Origin: Planctomycetota bacterium
Lineage (GTDB): Bacteria > Planctomycetota > UBA1135
Assembly: GCA_002705055.1 (NCBI GenBank)
Contig: PAHY01000020.1
Location: 1 to 52,569, forward strand
Direction: 5' to 3'
Length of the DNA: 52,569 nt
This document shows, one piece after another, positions 9,615 to 17,589 of this stretch. Both the position numbers and the translations under genes were made by a program. The notes under the pieces were generated by a model that did not search any database, had not been told where the DNA came from, and worked only from the letters and a program-made list of their open reading frames with translations. How positions within the stretch are numbered: the first letter of the stretch is position 1; each line of letters begins with the position of its first letter.

Positions 9615-10790
9615 ATGCTGATTCTCTCCTCCCTTCTGCTCGCAGCCGTGCCCCAGTCGGCTCTGGCTTCCACCACCTCGGACACGCAGCTTTCCGTTGA
9701 CCCTGTCTGCCACGACGAGGCGCTGCTGCTGCGCACCGTGGGCACTCCCGGCTCCTCGCTGTACTGGCCGCGTGCGGCCTGGTTTGCGCAGCTGCGCGAT
9801 CTCACCGGCGATGGGCAGCTCGATCTGCTCCCTGGGGTCGATGCGCTCACTCTGGCCCCGCGGCGAGGTGCCACGCGCTTCACACCTGCCGATCTCGCCT
9901 TCTCCACCGACGCCAACTACGCTGGCTTCCTCGACGGCGATCTGCTGCGCTTCACCCCGGGTGGCGGTCTGCAGTGCATCCTCCCTGAAGACGAGCTGGT
10001 CACCGCACTGGCGGTCACCTCCGGCAACTTCGACCTCGATGCGGCCCACATCGAAGGCGACGTCCTGTTCTTCTCCCTCAAAGACGGGGTGCAGTCGGCC
10101 ATTTTGGGCCCGATCGAAGATGGCGATCTGCTGGTCTACCAGCGCAAGCAGGGCGCGGTGTCCAGGCTCTGGACCGAAAGCGATGTGCAGGCCATGGTCG
10201 ATCAGGCACAACCGGGCTCGGGTTCCATCGGGGATCTCCGTTCGATCAGTGCCGATCCGATCACGCAAGAGCTGTGCTTCACCGTGCAGTCGCCCACATC
10301 CGACGACGCCACGCTCTACGGCGACGCCGGCGGCGGGCGCCTCGTCCCCGGCTTCGCCGAGGCCGACTACGGTTTCCAGGTCAGCACCGAGCTCGATGCC
10401 TTCACCTTCCTGCCGCAGGCACAAGAGCGCGGGCCGGTCTTGGACGTTGATCTGCCCTACGCTGCTTCCGGCGAGACGATTCGCCTCAAGGTGCGTCACG
10501 GCAGCCCAGACGGCCTCGTCCGCGGCATCATCTGCCGCAAGCGTGGCTTTGCCGAAGCGGACTACGGCGGGGGCGGGGCGATCTTTCTCGATCAGCAGGA
10601 TGCCCTCTATCAGCGGCAGTTTCAAAACGGCTGGATGCACCCGACGCAGCTCGATGGCGGGGGCAGCGCCACCTTCGACTGGACGGCCCCGGTGCTGCCT
10701 CCGCAGTTCGACCACGTGGATCACTACTTCCAGCTCGTCGATGCGGGCAGCGGTGCACTCAGCAACCCGATTCTCGTCCGGCTGCGCTAG
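9615..10790 (+). CDS. exported protein with FG-GAP-like motif, unknown
   Basis: 391 residues with a signal peptide (about 1-18, LLAAVPQSALAS). A calcium-loop-like stretch RDLTGDGQLDLLPG at 61-74 resembles FG-GAP/VCBS repeat loops. An exact eight-residue internal repeat GFAEADYG occurs at 246-253 and 311-318. The last about 110 residues (DLPYAASGETIRLKV ... ALSNPILVRLR) have the same layout as the C-terminal module of the choice-of-anchor-J proteins nearby, though at low identity. ATG 9615 begins the signal peptide; the upstream in-frame extension lacks export features. Probably secreted or surface-bound. Confidence 0.7.
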   Translation: MLILSSLLLAAVPQSALASTTSDTQLSVDPVCHDEALLLRTVGTPGSSLYWPRAAWFAQLRDLTGDGQLDLLPGVDALTLAPRRGATRFTPADLAFSTDANYAGFLDGDLLRFTPGGGLQCILPEDELVTALAVTSGNFDLDAAHIEGDVLFFSLKDGVQSAILGPIEDGDLLVYQRKQGAVSRLWTESDVQAMVDQAQPGSGSIGDLRSISADPITQELCFTVQSPTSDDATLYGDAGGGRLVPGFAEADYGFQVSTELDAFTFLPQAQERGPVLDVDLPYAASGETIRLKVRHGSPDGLVRGIICRKRGFAEADYGGGGAIFLDQQDALYQRQFQNGWMHPTQLDGGGSATFDWTAPVLPPQFDHVDHYFQLVDAGSGALSNPILVRLR

Positions 10791-10794
10791 CGGC

Positions 10795-10800
10795 TAAGCT
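10795..10800 (+). promoter_or_regulatory. -10-like TAAGCT before the 10808 start
   Basis: TAAGCT ends 7 bases before ATG 10808, compatible with a leaderless transcript. No -35 is recognised. Tentative. Confidence 0.25.
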
Positions 10801-10807
10801 GGATGGA

Positions 10808-12229
10808 ATGGCCAGTCTGACTGCGCTGCTACTCACCTGTTGCACTGGGCTCTTCCTCGCGCAAGAGCCCAGTGCCGAACTTGTTGCGGGGCTGGATGGC
10901 CCTCAACCGGAAGATCGCCTCCGGGCTGCCCAGCAGATCGCTGCGCTCGGCCCTGGAACGGAGTCCTGGCTGGAGAAGCGGGTCGGCAAGGGCTCGGCGC
11001 TCGCTCAACGCGGGGTTTTGCTCGCGGCGGCGCTCCTGGGCACCCCCGAGTCGCAGCAGCTGCTCGCCGATGCGGCCCGCGCCGGAAGGCGGGCCGACGC
11101 GCAGCGCGCCTGGGCATTGCTGCTCTACGGCATGAGTCACCCGGACGCCGGCCGTGATCCCGCTCGCGATTGGAAGCGCGCGGCGACCGACTACGAGGGA
11201 GCCTGCCTGCTGGCCGGCTACCTGGCCCACGAGCGGGTGCCCGATGTGGCAGCCGTCCGCAAAGCCGTCGGTCGCAAGCCCACGGTACGCCAGCAGGCTC
11301 TGCTGGGTCTGCTCGACGCGCGGGCCGGTGTCGCCACCACTCTCGAAGGCGAAGAGGCGGTCATTCGCGCCGCCCGTTTGGTCGCGTCGGTCATTCCGGG
11401 GCAGCCCCCGATTCGATCCACCGAGCTCGAGGAGCTCGGCCAGGGTCTGCCGGCCGCCTGGGTGGTGGCCGCGCGTCGCACCCCTGGGCGTACGCTCAGC
11501 GTGCTGCGGGGCAGCAACCTGCGCGGTGAAGAGGCCTCCGCCGTCCTGGGCCTCCGCGAAGTCGAAGCCGACGAGCGCGCCACGGTGTTCGCCTTCCTCG
11601 CCGAGCGCGTGGTCGAAGAGCCCAGTGCGTCCTGGCTGTGGGGGCTGGCAGGGGAGCTTGGCCTGGCGCTCCCTGCAGCAGCGCCCGATTCCATTCCAAC
11701 TCGCGAAGCCGCTGGCTTGGTCCGGCTGGCCCTCATCGACTTCGAAGGTGCCCGGCAGGCGGCGCGTGCCCGCGCCGAGGTCGCGCGCACCTCGCTCCTT
11801 GATGTCGAGAGCCTCGATGCGCTCACGATGCCTGCCGTCCTGCTGCTGGCTCTGGCCGGCGACGAGGCGGATCACGCCTGGTTCCAGACGCAGCTCGCCT
11901 CCGCCACGGCCCCGGTGCGGTCCTGGCTGCAGCCACTTTGGCTGATGGCGGCCAACCAGTTTGGCGATCCGCGGGCGCGCGAGGCGCTGCTCATGCAGTG
12001 GTCGCTGCGGCTCGGGGCCGGGACCAGCGGGTACCTCGATCGGGTGGGGCGGACGTACACCGCGCTGGTCCTCCTGGCTGGCACCGAAGCAGCGCAGGAG
12101 TCGCGTGGGCTACGCGAGTACGACGCCGTCTTCGAAGGAGAGCACGATCACGCGATCACCGACGAGTTCTATCTCGACCTCGCCGTCCTGCTGGCTTCGA
12201 GGCATTACCAATGGCGCTTCGATGTTTAG
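10808..12229 (+). CDS. exported HEAT-like repeat protein, unknown
   Basis: 473 residues with an N-terminal export signal (TALLLTCCTGLFLAQ); the CC pair could be a lipidation site but the lipobox is imperfect. The remainder is Ala/Leu/Arg-rich paired helices, including HEAT-like stretches such as AEDRLRAAQQIAALG-type units near residues 30-60 and several Leu/Ala repeats afterwards. No enzyme motif seen. A perfect 13-base-pair inverted repeat lies inside its signal-peptide codons (10842-10875). It follows the preceding gene by 17 bases. Confidence 0.68.
   Translation: MASLTALLLTCCTGLFLAQEPSAELVAGLDGPQPEDRLRAAQQIAALGPGTESWLEKRVGKGSALAQRGVLLAAALLGTPESQQLLADAARAGRRADAQRAWALLLYGMSHPDAGRDPARDWKRAATDYEGACLLAGYLAHERVPDVAAVRKAVGRKPTVRQQALLGLLDARAGVATTLEGEEAVIRAARLVASVIPGQPPIRSTELEELGQGLPAAWVVAARRTPGRTLSVLRGSNLRGEEASAVLGLREVEADERATVFAFLAERVVEEPSASWLWGLAGELGLALPAAAPDSIPTREAAGLVRLALIDFEGARQAARARAEVARTSLLDVESLDALTMPAVLLLALAGDEADHAWFQTQLASATAPVRSWLQPLWLMAANQFGDPRAREALLMQWSLRLGAGTSGYLDRVGRTYTALVLLAGTEAAQESRGLREYDAVFEGEHDHAITDEFYLDLAVLLASRHYQWRFDV
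10842..10875 (+). repeat. perfect 13-bp stem-loop inside the start of a gene
   Basis: gcactgggctctt (10842-10854) and aagagcccagtgc (10863-10875) are exact reverse complements around an 8-base loop. The hairpin begins 34 bases after the A of ATG 10808, within the signal-peptide codons. No T-run follows, so it is not a standard terminator. It could slow early translation or be a protein or RNA recognition site. Confidence 0.75.
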
Positions 12230-12322
12230 AGCATCCGACTTCCTAGCCGGGCTGCGCTGGTCGGGATAGAGTGAGGCAGCCCTCTGGAGGCCGAAACGCC
12301 TGTGACTCTCCTCGCAACCCTC

Positions 12323-13723
12323 ATGCGTCGCTTCCTCCTGCCTCTGCTCTCCTCCGCCAGTCTGCTCGGTTCTGTCGTCGGCCAGACGGTCGTTCTCGAC
12401 GAACAGTTTCGTTCCTGCGTGGTCCCGCCCGTGGGCTGGACGGAAGTCAACAATGGGATCACCTCTGGCTGGGAGGACGACCTCTGTGAGTTTGCCTTCC
12501 ACGAGTACGGTTTTGGGGCCATCGACAACCAACTCGTTACGCCGGTCCTGGATTTCAGCGGACTCAGTCAGGTCTGGTTGCACGCGGTCGAGGTCCAGGA
12601 GTTTGCGATCGATACCGATCGCAACGCGATTGAGATCAGCACCGACGGCGGAGTCACCTGGAGCGACGTCTGGGTCAGCACCCAGACGGTCGACGGCACT
12701 TACGCCATCGAGGTGGATCTCAGCGCATACGCCGGACTAAGCGGGATTCAGCTCGCCTTCGACTACGAGGGGGATAACGGCAATCGCTGGTTTATCGATC
12801 GCGTGCTGGTCGACGATCAGCCCTTCACGCCGCCGCCGCACTGGCCCAACTTGCCGACCAGCTTCGTCTCGGTGGATGGGCTCTTTGAAACCTTCGATCT
12901 CCTGGGCGGAGTGGTGCCGCCGCACATGGCCACCAACAGCCTGGATTTCGCCTGGCGCACCCCCGATCCCTTGGGTTGGTGCAACATCGGCCAGCAGGGC
13001 GTGTGTAGCAATCCGGCTTCCGGGCAGTACTGCCTCGAGATGGGCCTCGACCCGTCGACTTCGCTGTACCACGACGTCGCGAACGCGCTGATCCTGGGCC
13101 TCAACGGCGCCGGCGCCAGCAACTTTACGATGCAGTTCGATGCCCGCCACGAGGGCGAGGAGCTGCAGAGTGACGACGGGGTCTTCATCAGCGACAACGG
13201 CGTGGACTGGGTCCCGCTGCTTAGCGACTGGGAGACTCTGATTGGCGCCACCGGCACCTGGGTGACGCTGACCTGCGATCTGTCCTCGACCGCCGTCGAT
13301 GTCAGCGGCGACTTCTACCTCGCCTTCGCCCAGGCCGACAACTACCCGTACGGTTTCCTCGACGGCGTCGCGATCGACAACATCGACATCGGGGGCGCTC
13401 CGCCGCTGCTCTACGACGTACAGAATCTGGTGGCCGGCCAGCAGGCCACGCTGACGGTCTCTGGAGCCGATCCCAGCTCGATTCTGCTGCTGGGTTACTC
13501 GCTCCGCGGCGGCGGTCCTTCGACCACTCCTTTTGGCGTGGCCGACCTCACCCAACCGATCGAGCGGATCGGTCGTTACTCGCCGAATGCGCAGGGCGAG
13601 CTCTCGATCCAGGTCAACGTGGCGCCGACGATCTCCGGCCTGCCGGTCTGGACGCAAGCGCTCGAAATCACCACCCTGCAGGTCGGCATCTGGTCGAACT
13701 CGCTGGCCCTGGTGGTGCAGTAA
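12323..13723 (+). CDS. choice-of-anchor-J surface protein (family copy 1)
   Basis: 466 residues from ATG 12323; signal peptide about 1-20 (RRFLLPLLSSASLLGSVVG). The first beta-sandwich domain opens with VVLDEQF and PPVGWTEVNNGITSGWE. This matches the choice-of-anchor-J / cleaved-adhesin opening of an acidic-aromatic start, then PPxGW. A second related beta-sandwich begins near ETFDLLGGVVPPHMATNS. A C-terminal module of about 100 residues starts at YDVQNLVAGQQATLTVSG and ends LALVVQ. Five other genes in the window share this end module. GTG 12302 is an alternative start, and a TAGAGT hexamer lies 29 bases before it. Likely exported and carbohydrate- or surface-binding; no catalytic residues seen. 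Confidence 0.8.
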   Translation: MRRFLLPLLSSASLLGSVVGQTVVLDEQFRSCVVPPVGWTEVNNGITSGWEDDLCEFAFHEYGFGAIDNQLVTPVLDFSGLSQVWLHAVEVQEFAIDTDRNAIEISTDGGVTWSDVWVSTQTVDGTYAIEVDLSAYAGLSGIQLAFDYEGDNGNRWFIDRVLVDDQPFTPPPHWPNLPTSFVSVDGLFETFDLLGGVVPPHMATNSLDFAWRTPDPLGWCNIGQQGVCSNPASGQYCLEMGLDPSTSLYHDVANALILGLNGAGASNFTMQFDARHEGEELQSDDGVFISDNGVDWVPLLSDWETLIGATGTWVTLTCDLSSTAVDVSGDFYLAFAQADNYPYGFLDGVAIDNIDIGGAPPLLYDVQNLVAGQQATLTVSGADPSSILLLGYSLRGGGPSTTPFGVADLTQPIERIGRYSPNAQGELSIQVNVAPTISGLPVWTQALEITTLQVGIWSNSLALVVQ

Positions 13724-13740
13724 TCCCCGGGGAGCAGGGC

Positions 13741-13746
13741 TAGAAT
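13741..13746 (+). promoter_or_regulatory. -10-like TAGAAT before the molybdenum hydroxylase operon
   Basis: TAGAAT lies 17 bases upstream of ATG 13764, the first gene of the three-subunit hydroxylase cluster. No clear -35. Tentative. Confidence 0.35.
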
Positions 13747-13763
13747 GGGCCTCGGCCCGTCTC

Positions 13764-14288
13764 ATGTCGTTCTCTCGCCGCATCCTTCGTCTGCACGTCA
13801 ACGGTCAGCCCCGCGAGGTCCTGGCCCGCGACGCTGATACTCTGCTCGACGTCCTCCGCGAGGAGGTCGAGCTCACCGGCACCAAGCGGGGCTGTGATCT
13901 CGGCACCTGCGGGTGCTGCACGGTCCAGATCGATGGCGAGCCGGTGCTGTCCTGCCTCACCCTCGCCGCCGAGGTCGAGGGCAAGCAGATCACCACTGTC
14001 GAAGGCCTGCGCGACGGCGAGCGCTTCGCGCCGCTGCAGGAGGCCTGGGCGGAAGCCGGGGCCAGTCAATGCGGCTTCTGCACGCCGGGTTTCCTGCTGG
14101 CTGCCGACCGCCTGCTGCGCGACAACGCCTCGCCGAGCCGCGATGAGATCCGCGAAGCGCTCGCGGGCAATCTTTGCCGCTGTACTGGCTACGTCAAGAT
14201 CATCGACGCCGTCGAGCGCTGCGCGGCCGAGCATCGCACCTTCTGCGCCGAGCGAGGCCGTCCTTCCACCGTTTCCGAACAGGTCTAG
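13764..14288 (+). CDS. molybdenum hydroxylase 2Fe-2S subunit
   Basis: Small electron-transfer subunit of a xanthine-dehydrogenase-family enzyme, 174 residues, normal family length. The plant-type [2Fe-2S] ligands are C44, C49, C52 and C64 (GCDLGTCGCCTV, then VLSC). The second helical-domain cluster uses C103, C106, C138 and C140 (SQCGFCTPGF, GNLCRCTGY). It passes electrons between the molybdenum cofactor and the FAD/4Fe-4S subunit. ATG 13764 starts the fold; longer in-frame extensions come from the preceding gene region. First gene of a three-gene operon, 3 bases before the large subunit. Confidence 0.95.
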   Translation: MSFSRRILRLHVNGQPREVLARDADTLLDVLREEVELTGTKRGCDLGTCGCCTVQIDGEPVLSCLTLAAEVEGKQITTVEGLRDGERFAPLQEAWAEAGASQCGFCTPGFLLAADRLLRDNASPSRDEIREALAGNLCRCTGYVKIIDAVERCAAEHRTFCAERGRPSTVSEQV

Positions 14289-14291
14289 ATC

Positions 14292-16616
14292 ATGACGCGT
14301 TACCAGAGCACCGTCGGCTCGCGCTTCCCGCTGATTGACAGCATGGAGAAGACCAGCGGCCAGGGCATCTACATCGAGGACATGAAGTTCCCGGGCATGC
14401 TCTATGCCCGCCTGGTTCGGTCCACCGAGACCTACGCTCAGGTCGAGGAGGTCGATTTTTCTGCGGCCCAAGAGGTCGAGGGCTACGTCGATTCCCTGGC
14501 GCCGGGCGAGCCGGGGACCGGAAACACCTTCGGCGTTCTGCCCATCAGCGAGGACGAGACCCCGCTGCCGGCGCCCAACGCGCTGTACAGCGGAGCGATC
14601 GTCGCGGCCGTCGCATGCGAGTCCGAGGTGGGCGCACGCGAGGCTGCGTTGCGCGTGCAGATGCGTACCAAAAAGCTGCCTGCGGTGCTGCGCCCGAAGG
14701 ACGCGCTCAAAGAGACTGACCAGCCCATCCACAGCAACACGATCGGCGGCACCAATCTGCATAAGGCGGTCGACCAGGAGTTCGGCGACGTCGATGGCGC
14801 CTTCGAGCAGGCCGACGTCGTCACCGGCGGCGAGTACGTCTTCGACGGAATCAATCACGGCTTCACCGAGCCGATCGGCTGTATCGCCGTCCCCGAGCCC
14901 AATGGCCGCATGAGCCTCTACTCGGCCACGCAGGTGCCGCACTATCTGCACCGCGCGCTGGCCAAGGTCCTGGAGATGCCGATGCACCGCATTCGGGTCT
15001 ACAAACCGCTGGTCGGTGGGGGCTTCGGCGGTAAGTCCGATCCCTTCCCGCACGAGATGGTGGCGGCGCTGCTGGCGCGCAAGACGGGCCGCCCGGTCAA
15101 GCTGATCTTTGACCGCGACGAGGTCTTCCTCAACAACCACGGGCGTCACCCCACCGAGTACAAGATTCGCGTGGCTGCCGACCGCGAAGGCCGCCTGCTG
15201 GGGCTGGATGCCCACAGCCGCATCGATGGGGGTGCCTGGGGTTCCTTTGGGGTGGTCACCACCTACTACAACGGCGTGCTCTCGCAGGGGCCGTACCGTC
15301 TGCCGAGCTTCCGCTACAGCGGGCGGCGGGTGTACACCAACAAGCCGGCGAGCGGCGCGATGCGCGGCCACGGCGCGGTCAATGCGCGCTATGCGCTCGA
15401 GACTGCGCTCGACGAGATGGCCGAGAAGCTGCAGGTCGATCCCTTCGATCTGCGCGCTCAGAATGCGCTGCCGGCGAACACGACCACGCTGAATCACTTG
15501 CGGATCACCTCGACCGGCTTCCTCGAGTGCCTCGAACGGGTCCGCGAGCGCTCCGGCTGGAACGAGAAGTTCCGCAAGATGCCTTACGGCCGCGGGATCG
15601 GCCTGGGCTGTGGCTTCTACATCAGTGGTTCGGCTCTGCCCATTCACCGCACCCGTACTCCGCAGTCGACCGTGCACATCAAGATCGACGTCGACGGCGG
15701 CGTCACCATTCACTCGCTGGCGGCTGACATCGGTCAGGGTTCAGACACGATGCTGGCGCAGTGCGTCGCCGAGGCGATGGGGGTGCGCATCGATCGCTGC
15801 CGCGTCCTGGCCAAGGACACGGACACCGCGCCGATTGACCTGGGGAGCTATTCCTCCCGCGTCACCTTTATGGCCGGCAACGCCGCATTGCGGGCCGGCG
15901 AGGCGATCTTCCGCAAGCTGCAGCGAGCCTGCGCGCGCCTGACCGGCAAGTCCGCCGAGGGCTTCGTCAAGGGTGCGGACGAGACCTACCTCCACCTCGA
16001 TGATCCGGGTGTGGTCGTGCCCTACATGGACGCCCTGCGCGAGGCGCTCGCCGACAACGGCGCGCTGATCGCCAAGGGTGCCTACATCGCGCCGAAGCTG
16101 GGGGGGGCCTTCAAGGGTTCGGGCGCGGGGCTGTCGCCTTCCTACAGCTATCAGGCTTTCGTCGCCGAGGTCGAGGTCGATCCCGAGACTGGATTCACCC
16201 GCGTGGACAAGATCTGGGCCGCTCATGACTGCGGCAAGGCGCTCAACCGGCTCGCCGTGGAAGGGCAGCTCGAAGGCAGCGTGCACATGGGCATGGGCCA
16301 GGCGCTGACCGAGCAGATGGTCTATCTGAACAACGGCCAGCTGCGCAACGCCTCCTTCCTCGACTACAAGATTCCCTCGCCGGTCGACACGCCCGAGATC
16401 GAGGCGATCGTGGTCGAGTCCAACGACCCGGAAGGGCCGCTCGGCGCGAAGGAGTGCGGTGAGGGTGCGCTCGCGCCGATCATCCCGGCGATCGGCAACG
16501 CCATCTACGACGCGGTCGGTGTGCGGCTGCACGAAGTTCCCATGACCCCCGAGCGCGTGCTGAAGGCGCTCGAACAGAAACGCAAGGCCGAGGAGAAGGC
16601 ACGTGCGCATTCCTGA
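14292..16616 (+). CDS. molybdenum hydroxylase large (molybdopterin) subunit, 4-hydroxybenzoyl-CoA reductase-like
   Basis: 774-residue catalytic subunit binding a molybdopterin cofactor. The N-terminal domain (about 1-130) is followed by cofactor-binding blocks including KPLVGGGFGGKSD and GAMRGHGAVNARYALE. The catalytic glutamate is E724 in GAKECGEG (718-725). The layout matches the HcrA/xanthine dehydrogenase large-subunit family. Together with the extra-cysteine FAD subunit it points to a 4-hydroxybenzoyl-CoA reductase-type enzyme, although the substrate cannot be read from sequence and no benzoyl-CoA genes are in the window. Its end overlaps the FAD-subunit start by 14 bases, suggesting coupled translation. 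Confidence 0.9.
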   Translation: MTRYQSTVGSRFPLIDSMEKTSGQGIYIEDMKFPGMLYARLVRSTETYAQVEEVDFSAAQEVEGYVDSLAPGEPGTGNTFGVLPISEDETPLPAPNALYSGAIVAAVACESEVGAREAALRVQMRTKKLPAVLRPKDALKETDQPIHSNTIGGTNLHKAVDQEFGDVDGAFEQADVVTGGEYVFDGINHGFTEPIGCIAVPEPNGRMSLYSATQVPHYLHRALAKVLEMPMHRIRVYKPLVGGGFGGKSDPFPHEMVAALLARKTGRPVKLIFDRDEVFLNNHGRHPTEYKIRVAADREGRLLGLDAHSRIDGGAWGSFGVVTTYYNGVLSQGPYRLPSFRYSGRRVYTNKPASGAMRGHGAVNARYALETALDEMAEKLQVDPFDLRAQNALPANTTTLNHLRITSTGFLECLERVRERSGWNEKFRKMPYGRGIGLGCGFYISGSALPIHRTRTPQSTVHIKIDVDGGVTIHSLAADIGQGSDTMLAQCVAEAMGVRIDRCRVLAKDTDTAPIDLGSYSSRVTFMAGNAALRAGEAIFRKLQRACARLTGKSAEGFVKGADETYLHLDDPGVVVPYMDALREALADNGALIAKGAYIAPKLGGAFKGSGAGLSPSYSYQAFVAEVEVDPETGFTRVDKIWAAHDCGKALNRLAVEGQLEGSVHMGMGQALTEQMVYLNNGQLRNASFLDYKIPSPVDTPEIEAIVVESNDPEGPLGAKECGEGALAPIIPAIGNAIYDAVGVRLHEVPMTPERVLKALEQKRKAEEKARAHS

Positions 16617-17586
16617 TCTCGCCCTGCACCGTCCGGGCTCGCTTGACGAAGCCTTCGAAGCCACGGCTGCTCACCCCGATCATGATCTGCTCGGCGGTGG
16701 CACCGACCTGCTGTGCAACTACAAGTGGCGGCTCAATGTGCGCCCGCATGTCATCAGTCTGCGGCACCTCCCCGAGCTGCAGGGCGAGGCCGCGGGGCCG
16801 CTGGCGGCAGGGCGCACCCTGCACGAGCTCGAGCACTGCCCGGTCCTGGCCCAGCTCTGCCCCGAGCTTTCGCGCGCGGCGGCGCAGATCGCCACGCCGC
16901 TCATCCGGCGGACGGCCACGCTCGGCGGCAACCTGCATCTGGACACGCGCTGCTGGCACTTCAATCAGACGGCGGAGTGGCGTCTGGCCCACGACTCCTG
17001 CCTCAAGGCAGAAGCGGATCAGTGCCGCGTCCAGCCCGTGCCCGGCGATGTCTGTGTCGCCACCTACAGCGGGGATCTTGCCCCGGTGCTGATGGCCTAC
17101 GGCGCCGAGGCTGTGCTGGTCGGCCCCGACGGCGAGCGTCGCGTCCCGCTCAGCGAGTACTACGCCCTCGACGGGATTCGCCGCTTTGCCGAGCGCAAGC
17201 CCGGCGAGCTGATGCTCCGTCTGGATCTGCCTCAGGACGCCGGCGACTGGACCGTGCGCTACCAGAAGCTCCGCCTGCGCGAGACCTTCGATTTCCCCGA
17301 GGGCGGGGTCGCCGTCGGGGTCCGCTGGGCCGATCAGCCCGGCGGCGAAATCGCCGAAGCCCGCGTTGCGTCAACGGCTTATGACAGTGTTCCGCGAGTT
17401 CACCCGGATTTGGCGGAACGGCTGGTGGGGCGGCAGATTCAGGAGGATGTGGCCGAGGAACTCGGAGCTTCACTCCGGGAGGAAGTTCGGCCGATGAAGA
17501 ACACCTCCATGTCCCCGGCCTACCGCAAGAAGATGGCCAGGGTCCTGGCCAAGCGGGCTCTCCTGGCCTGTTTGCCGTCTTCCTAG
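16603..17586 (+). CDS. molybdenum hydroxylase FAD subunit with extra [4Fe-4S] cysteines (HcrB-like)
   Basis: 327-residue FAD-binding subunit. The FAD motif LLGGGTDLL is at about 29-37, and ATPLIRRTATLGGNLHLDTR contacts FAD. Residues 117-151 hold four cysteines, C117, C133, C141 and C151, in the insertion RCWHFNQTAEWR ... VCVATYSGD. In 4-hydroxybenzoyl-CoA reductase beta subunits an equivalent insertion with near-identical spacing binds a [4Fe-4S] cluster; ordinary xanthine dehydrogenase FAD subunits lack it. The C-terminal CO-dehydrogenase flavoprotein-C domain is present (SPAYRKKMARVLAKRAL). Start is GTG 16603, inside the large-subunit gene end. Confidence 0.9.
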   Translation: MRIPDLALHRPGSLDEAFEATAAHPDHDLLGGGTDLLCNYKWRLNVRPHVISLRHLPELQGEAAGPLAAGRTLHELEHCPVLAQLCPELSRAAAQIATPLIRRTATLGGNLHLDTRCWHFNQTAEWRLAHDSCLKAEADQCRVQPVPGDVCVATYSGDLAPVLMAYGAEAVLVGPDGERRVPLSEYYALDGIRRFAERKPGELMLRLDLPQDAGDWTVRYQKLRLRETFDFPEGGVAVGVRWADQPGGEIAEARVASTAYDSVPRVHPDLAERLVGRQIQEDVAEELGASLREEVRPMKNTSMSPAYRKKMARVLAKRALLACLPSS

Positions 17587-17589
17587 AGC

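Noticed and set aside
13740..15713. 657-codon open frame on the minus strand
   Set aside because: Antisense to the molybdenum hydroxylase genes, which carry all cofactor motifs.
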